Shown here piece by piece: positions 40,902 through 44,971 of a stretch of DNA of 44,971 nucleotides. The position numbers and the translations under genes were made by a program. The notes beneath the pieces were generated by a model. The model did no database searches. It was not told the DNA's origin and worked only from the letters and a program-made list of their open reading frames with translations. Source of the DNA: Blautia sp. (GTDB lineage Bacteria; Bacillota; Clostridia; Lachnospirales; Lachnospiraceae). Numbering within the stretch: position 1 is the first letter of the stretch; every line of letters starts with the position of its first letter. The stretch spans positions 1 through 44,971 of the forward strand of contig JAFVGK010000195.1 of assembly GCA_017475035.1 (NCBI GenBank), given 5' to 3'.

Positions 40902-43256
40902 TCACTCTTCGAACCGGCCCACTTTTTTCCTGATTGCCATCAGATCAGGATTCTCAGCCCCGAAGCATTGCTCCATCTCTACCTCTATCTCCTGATACAT
41001 CTTCAGGGCTTCCGATCTTTCTCCCTGTGCGTATGCCAGATCAGCAAGGGCTTCCTTCGCCCAGAAGGTCTGTCGATTGAAGCCTCCGTTAAACAGGATA
41101 TTAAGACGGAGAGATTCCTCCAATGCTTCTTTCGCCTCCTCCATCTGCCCCAGGTGCATACAGCATTTTCCGATATCCGTAAGGGCACAGGCACTGTTTG
41201 GATTTTCGGCTCCGTCTCTCTTTATGTAGAATTCCTGGCTTTTTCTCGCATAGACAAGAGCGTTTTCATAATCTCCCATCGCCTGGAACATACGGTCCAT
41301 TTCAAGATGCGCATTGCCAAAGCATCCCAGAGAATCTGCTTTTTCACGGCTGATCCGGATGGATTCCTCGAAGCATTCCTTTGCTTTCACAAAATCCCCC
41401 TTCAGATACGCAATTCTTCCGATCTTCTGATATGCGTTGGAAAGGTCATTCCAAGCCGCGTATCCGCTGTCCTCTTTGATGGCGGCTTTTTGATATGCAA
41501 GTCCTTCCTCATAATAAGGTGCGGCTTTCCCGTCATCGCCGCTGTTGTGATAACACCCACCGAGAATCGTAGCGGCAATACCGATTTTTCTGCCGTCATC
41601 CGGGAAATTCTGTTTTGTATATTCCAGAAAACGACGGCCTGTTTTGATGGAAAGATCATAGCGGGCACAGATCCATGCATTATTTGCCAGATAACTGAAT
41701 TCCTCCCAGAGTTCGGGAATCGGATCAAAATAATTGTTTATAATGTAAGCATAATACGGCCACAGGCGAGCCCTGGTTTCTTTATCGCAAAGCCACAGGC
41801 TTCCGATTTCTCTCCACAGCCCGGCGATATATGTTTTTCCGTTTTCCACAGCAGGATGGAGAGTTTCCCGGATGACATCCGCAACAACCGGGTGCATGCT
41901 CAGAATATCCGTATCTTCATCCAGCATCAGCCAGCTGTGGGCGATCAGTTCATTCAGATCATCATAGGATTCCAGTTCACAGATATTATAAAAAAGCGTG
42001 ATATCCATACCGGTATACGGCACCATGGTCATATACCGCAAAAGCTCCTCCTGAACGAAAGAAAGATTGGCGGTTGTAAAAAGCCTTGAAATAAAATCAA
42101 AAGAAGACCCGCCCTTTTCCGTTCCTTCCCTGTGTACTTTTTCTTTAAGCCGGGTATTGACTCCGCTTTCTTTCAAAAGGCTCAGCATATCCTGCGGTTT
42201 GCGCCGGCTCGCCTTCATCTGACGGGCAAGCAGATCCACCGTGATCGTATGGGCGCCTACAAGCCGGATCATTTCATCAACAGCCGGCATTTCGTTATCC
42301 TTGAGCCCCTTTCCGTATGCGCTTAAAAACAGCTGCCTCACCATTTCAAATTCCGCAATCGGCCCGATTTTCAATGTCTCATAGTCCTCATGCTCATTCC
42401 GGGTGGTAACCAGAAGATGGCAGGGCATGTTGCAAAAATCCGCAAAAACCGGATCCTCATCAACATCATAGTTATCCAGAATCATAAGAACCCGGTCCGA
42501 AGAGATTTTCCGGAGAGCTTCCATTTTCCGCTTGAAATACATCTCCTGGCTCTCACTCTCGGTATCCTGCGGCGGAAGATTTTCAATAAGCAGATTATCC
42601 CCCGTGACAAGATCGAGAAGGCTCCCCTCATAGCCAAGGAAAATAACCGTATCATACCGATCGTGATACTGCTTCGCATAGGATTTTGCGATTTCCGATT
42701 TTCCGATACCACCCATTCCCTGCAAAAACAAAACGTCATGTTCCGGCAGCAGTCCCGCAATCTCTTCCAGTTCCTTTTCTCTGCCCAGAAACAACGGACG
42801 CGGCCAGACCATATGCTCTTTCAGCTTTAACTGGCGTTGATTCATATACACAGCGTCATGGTCGGATAAATTCAGGATTCTCGCCACCAGTTCGTCCACC
42901 TTTTTCTCAAGCGGCGGAGTGGATGCGTCCAGCCAGTGGCAGGGGCCAAGATGATACCGCAGTAGCGGCGGCAGCTCTGCGGTGTCCAGCTTAAACGGGA
43001 TAATATATTTGCAGGTATGCGTCGCCTCCACCAGCTCTTTCGGACATTCCGACGACTCGATATAATTTTCCCCGACAATGCTCAGACAGACATCAGCCCG
43101 GGCAAGACCATCCATAATCGCGGACGCCCAGTCTCCCCACTTAATGTCTCTCGGCGCAATCCAGCACCGGATCCCGGCTTCTTCCAGTCTGTGGCAGATA
43201 AGCTGCGCAATCGGTGCGTCTTTGGACGAATGAGAAATAAATACAAGATGTTCCAT
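40902..43256 (-). CDS. TIR-NB-ARC-TPR protein, bacterial NLR-like
   Basis: A 784-residue three-part protein. Residues 1-130 are a TIR domain (LVFISHSSKD, GIRCWIAPRDIKWGDW, ECPKELVEA); Glu74 is in the position of the catalytic NADase Glu of TIR enzymes. Residues about 155-450 are an NB-ARC/STAND ATPase with P-loop GMGGIGKS (180-187), Walker B LMILDNYD and MHP motif (LSMHPVV). The rest is a series of TPR-like helices (KAAPYYEEGLAYQKAA, KAKECFEESI, EAKEALEESL). The layout fits anti-phage TIR-STAND proteins, in which ligand binding at the TPRs triggers NAD depletion. The start at 43256 follows AAGAGG. Confidence 0.88.
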   Translation of the reverse strand: MEHLVFISHSSKDAPIAQLICHRLEEAGIRCWIAPRDIKWGDWASAIMDGLARADVCLSIVGENYIESSECPKELVEATHTCKYIIPFKLDTAELPPLLRYHLGPCHWLDASTPPLEKKVDELVARILNLSDHDAVYMNQRQLKLKEHMVWPRPLFLGREKELEEIAGLLPEHDVLFLQGMGGIGKSEIAKSYAKQYHDRYDTVIFLGYEGSLLDLVTGDNLLIENLPPQDTESESQEMYFKRKMEALRKISSDRVLMILDNYDVDEDPVFADFCNMPCHLLVTTRNEHEDYETLKIGPIAEFEMVRQLFLSAYGKGLKDNEMPAVDEMIRLVGAHTITVDLLARQMKASRRKPQDMLSLLKESGVNTRLKEKVHREGTEKGGSSFDFISRLFTTANLSFVQEELLRYMTMVPYTGMDITLFYNICELESYDDLNELIAHSWLMLDEDTDILSMHPVVADVIRETLHPAVENGKTYIAGLWREIGSLWLCDKETRARLWPYYAYIINNYFDPIPELWEEFSYLANNAWICARYDLSIKTGRRFLEYTKQNFPDDGRKIGIAATILGGCYHNSGDDGKAAPYYEEGLAYQKAAIKEDSGYAAWNDLSNAYQKIGRIAYLKGDFVKAKECFEESIRISREKADSLGCFGNAHLEMDRMFQAMGDYENALVYARKSQEFYIKRDGAENPNSACALTDIGKCCMHLGQMEEAKEALEESLRLNILFNGGFNRQTFWAKEALADLAYAQGERSEALKMYQEIEVEMEQCFGAENPDLMAIRKKVGRFEE

Positions 43257-43272
43257 GATCGTACCTCTTTTC

Positions 43273-43425
43273 ACTGTATCAGATACACGGCTGCTGCCGG
43301 AATTTTCTGTTGTCACCGTTTCAGATATCCCGCTGCTGCCGGGAATTTTCTGTTGTCACCGTTTCAGATATCCCGCTGCTGCCGAGAATTTTCTGTTGTC
43401 ACCGTTTCAGATATCCCGCTGATAC
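43273..43425. repeat. 43-bp tandem repeat between the vanX-like and TIR genes
   Basis: Three near-identical 43-bp units (AATTTTCTGTTGTCACCGTT starts at 43301, 43344 and 43387) and degenerate ends. On the minus strand each unit contains CAGCGGGATATCTGAAACGG then TGACAACAGAAAATTC. The first unit is the coding end and stop codon of the vanX-like gene, so the array has arisen by duplication of that gene's 3' end. Confidence 0.9.
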
Positions 43426-44103
43426 AGGGAATTCAAAATACGTATCCGGGTATGGTTCATTCTTCAGGGAAAAATGCCACCATTCGCAGTCAATCGGCTG
43501 AAAACCATTGCGGAGCATAGCCTGACGGAGAATCATACGGTTCTCATATTGCTCTTCGGTTATGCCTTGATAATCCGGATGGGACACCTCACTGAACAGA
43601 TCAAAGGGACTTCCCATATCCAGTTCTTTCCCCGTCTTCATATCCAGAAGCGTCAGATCTATCGCGCTTCCCCGGCTGTGACTGGACTGCTTTGCAATAT
43701 ATCCTCTGGCAAACAGCTCCTGCTTTACCAGATCCGGATAGAAATACGGCTTCATGCGTACATCCTGGTCTTCAATCCCCCACAAAACAAAATGCCTGAC
43801 CGCGCAGGCCGGACGGTAGGCGTCAAACACCTTCAGCCGGTAGCCCTGCACGATCAGTTCACTGCTGGCTGATTTTAAGGCTCTCGCCGCTTCCTTCGTC
43901 AAAAGAGCACATGGTTCCTCGTACCCGTCGATCCGTTCTCCTATAAAATTGTAAGTAGAATAATAACGGATTTCCTGTACAATATTCGGGACAAATTCCC
44001 CCAACAGTACAAATCCCGACGGATCCATCGTTTCGTTTGTATAATCTGCTCTCATTTGTTTCCCAGCCTTTTCTCCCTCTGCAATGATGCCTGTAAACGA
44101 CAT
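43399..44103 (-). CDS. VanX-like D-Ala-D-Ala dipeptidase (M15D)
   Basis: A 234-residue cytoplasmic peptidase. The M15D zinc site is clear: KVFDAYRPACAVRHF, SSHSRGSAIDLTL (His and Asp ligands) and DCEWWHF (catalytic Glu and His). VanX-type enzymes hydrolyse D-Ala-D-Ala, either in vancomycin resistance or for D-Ala use as a nutrient; no vanHA or VanRS partners are here. The start is uncertain: 44103 has AAAGGGAC before it; the Met at 44055 (MRADYTNE) also gives a complete family domain. The C-terminal codons are duplicated in the adjacent 43-bp array. Confidence 0.85.
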   Translation of the reverse strand: MSFTGIIAEGEKAGKQMRADYTNETMDPSGFVLLGEFVPNIVQEIRYYSTYNFIGERIDGYEEPCALLTKEAARALKSASSELIVQGYRLKVFDAYRPACAVRHFVLWGIEDQDVRMKPYFYPDLVKQELFARGYIAKQSSHSRGSAIDLTLLDMKTGKELDMGSPFDLFSEVSHPDYQGITEEQYENRMILRQAMLRNGFQPIDCEWWHFSLKNEPYPDTYFEFPVSAGYLKR

Positions 44104-44167
44104 ACCGTCCCTTTGAAGATTTTGCTGCCTGTCTCGCTTCGCACTCCGGGACAGAATATGTCCCCCC
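44104..44167 (-). repeat. Leader element copy 9 (vanX-like gene)
   Basis: GGGGGGACATATTCTGTCCC, GGAGTGCG, AGACAGGCAGCAAAATC, TTCAAAGGGAC. GTCCC (44152-44148) pairs with GGGAC (44111-44107), which is part of the likely ribosome binding site. Confidence 0.75.
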
Positions 44168-44216
44168 ATGACACGATGCTTAGTACGTTGCCACAGTATC
44201 TTCGGCTGACAATTTT
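44160..44216 (-). repeat. Leader element copy 8, in tandem before copy 9
   Basis: ATAAAATTGTCAGCCGAAGA, TACTGTGGCAACGTACTAAG, CATCGTGTCATGGGGGGAC. A more diverged copy starting at the lipoprotein gene stop. Confidence 0.65.
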
Positions 44217-44643
44217 ATTCTGCAGGTTTCACTTCAACCTGGACGGTACCGGTCGCTTTCTCGATACAAGTAGCCCTTAGCATATAATTGCCCGCATTTA
44301 CCGTATGAGAAACCTTATCCGTACTCCTGGTATTTGCCGTGATGATCGCTTCTTTATTATTAAAATCAGGAAGAACATCAATACTCTGTTCTTCTTCCAC
44401 TTCGATGATTTCAACCTTGACGGAACCCTTAGACAGATTGGAAGTGATCTCGATCATTTCACCGTCATCAACCTCAAGGGAACCAAGCATAAAGAAATCT
44501 CCCTTATCCGCTCTCTCAGCCTTGATCGACATCAGCTTTCCCGTATTATCGGTAACTCCGAATTCAGATTTACCGCATGATGAAAGTGTAAGCATCGAAA
44601 CCGCAAGCAAGAAAACAACAGCTGCTTTGATGAATCGTTTCAT
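44215..44643 (-). CDS. Small surface lipoprotein, unknown function
   Basis: A 142-residue lipoprotein. It begins MKRFIKAAVVFLLAVSMLTL, with lipobox LSSC, and continues with a beta-rich domain (GEMIEITSNLSKGSVKVEII, TANTRSTDKVSHTVNAGNYM). I do not recognise the family. The start at 44643 follows GGAGGAGG; a leader element lies upstream. It precedes the vanX-like gene by about 110 nt containing two more leader-element copies, so the lipoprotein, dipeptidase and TIR genes may form one unit. Confidence 0.8.
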   Translation of the reverse strand: MKRFIKAAVVFLLAVSMLTLSSCGKSEFGVTDNTGKLMSIKAERADKGDFFMLGSLEVDDGEMIEITSNLSKGSVKVEIIEVEEEQSIDVLPDFNNKEAIITANTRSTDKVSHTVNAGNYMLRATCIEKATGTVQVEVKPAE

Positions 44644-44650
44644 AGATGAA

Positions 44651-44751
44651 CCTCCTCCAGACAATGATAATTGTAAACCAACATACTCTCCGGATGATTA
44701 TTTTGCTGCCTGTCACTTTTCACGCTCCAGGACAAAATATGTCTCCTCATT
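44651..44751 (-). repeat. Leader element copy 10 (lipoprotein gene)
   Basis: GAGGAGACATATTTTGTCC, TGGAGCGTG, GACAGGCAGCAAAATAATC, ATCCGGAGAGTATG, then GGAGGAGG. TATTTTG pairs with CAAAATA. Confidence 0.78.
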
Positions 44752-44804
44752 TATACTCGTTAATCGCGAATTGCTGTTAAACTAACGGATCAGCTCTAAC
44801 ATCT

Positions 44805-44971
44805 CTATCGTCGAATGAGCTGTTGTTGATCCAATGCTTTTAAATTAGCATAATCGGATGAATAATTGGTAAGGTAAATACAATTATTGGTCAGAAAGTT
44901 TAAGGATCCTGAACTTGTTACAAAAGGATTAAATGTGCTCATAAGTGACAGCACACTACAATTTATCGGAC
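44805..44971 (-). CDS. Possible partial gene at the right edge
   Basis: An open frame of 55 codons enters from beyond the window and ends at a TAG at 44805. The visible tail reads STFNPFVTSSGSLNFLTN and ends LDQQQLIRR. It is rich in Asn, Ser and Leu, unlike its neighbours, and the DNA is more AT-rich. It could be the C-terminal part of a real gene or chance in AT-rich DNA. Confidence 0.25.
   Translation of the reverse strand, partial: PINCSVLSLMSTFNPFVTSSGSLNFLTNNCIYLTNYSSDYANLKALDQQQLIRR

Noticed and set aside
40845-42089. A 414-codon open frame on the plus strand opposite the TIR-NB-ARC gene
   Set aside because: Antisense to the TPR and NB-ARC coding sequence, no ribosome binding site, no recognisable domain.
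43273-43425. The 43-bp repeats as a CRISPR array
   Set aside because: The units are contiguous without unique spacers and derive from the neighbouring coding sequence; no cas genes are present.

Overview
The window looks like a chromosomal segment of a Gram-positive anaerobe of the Clostridia, most likely a Lachnospiraceae-type gut bacterium. The reasons are strong GGAGG-type ribosome binding sites, sigma-A promoters with 17-bp spacers, a yicC-remA pair, a pyrophosphate-type phosphofructokinase, a FeoA-FeoB fusion, secreted cell-wall hydrolases with aromatic wall-binding repeats, and a secreted flavinylated reductase. The assignment is inference from gene content; no rRNA or tRNA gene is present to test it.

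Layout, left to right. 1-3.8 kb: remA and yicC (minus) and an amylosucrase-like GH13 enzyme (plus). 3.8-9.1 kb: a cysteine-rich small protein and three secreted NlpC/P60-type wall hydrolases, two of them tandem paralogues with wall-binding repeats. 9.2-16.5 kb: PPi-phosphofructokinase, a MacB-like ABC exporter, an acidic membrane-anchored protein, a TetR regulator and a VanY-like lipoprotein carboxypeptidase, followed by a perfect 17-bp tandem repeat. 16.5-19.5 kb: an iron-uptake operon (FeoA-FeoB fusion, FeoB-associated Cys-rich peptide, HMA-domain protein). 19.7-22.9 kb: a LysR regulator divergent from a secreted FMN/FAD reductase of the fumarate/urocanate reductase type. 23-28 kb: Dtd with a small membrane protein, then a dicarboxylate symporter and UxaA-type dehydratase with a divergent LysR regulator. 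28-31 kb: a secreted M4 metallopeptidase. 31-38 kb: an AraC regulator divergent from a sugar ABC importer (binding protein, two permeases, no ATPase), a TIM-barrel isomerase/epimerase and two VOC proteins, probably one catabolic unit. 38.3-40.8 kb: a B12-binding radical SAM protein and a PrsW-like membrane protease. 40.9-44.7 kb: a TIR-NB-ARC-TPR protein of the bacterial NLR-like type, a VanX-like dipeptidase and a lipoprotein, all on the minus strand.

The most unusual signal is not a protein. At least ten related, roughly 60-110 nt elements lie directly upstream of gene starts (remA, pfp, ABC exporter, acidic-protein/exporter junction, sugar-binding protein, TIM-barrel gene, first VOC gene, vanX-like gene twice, lipoprotein gene). 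All ten point the same way relative to the gene, with the ribosome binding site at or just after their 3' end. Their core reads GCAAAATCGTCATCC, a variable stretch, ATTGAGTCAACGTACAAAAC, then a purine-rich end. In the fuller copies the variable stretch is complementary to an equally variable stretch upstream, interleaved with a second TTTTG/CAAAA pairing, which is the arrangement of an H-type pseudoknot. Sequence-different but pair-preserving copies suggest a structured RNA. I cannot match it to a known family from memory. Several other interspersed repeats are also present, including an 80-bp repeat in both orientations, a MITE-like 146-bp element and inverted-repeat families.

All coordinates were read by eye. 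Promoters, terminators and RNA pairings are pattern matches, not computed predictions.
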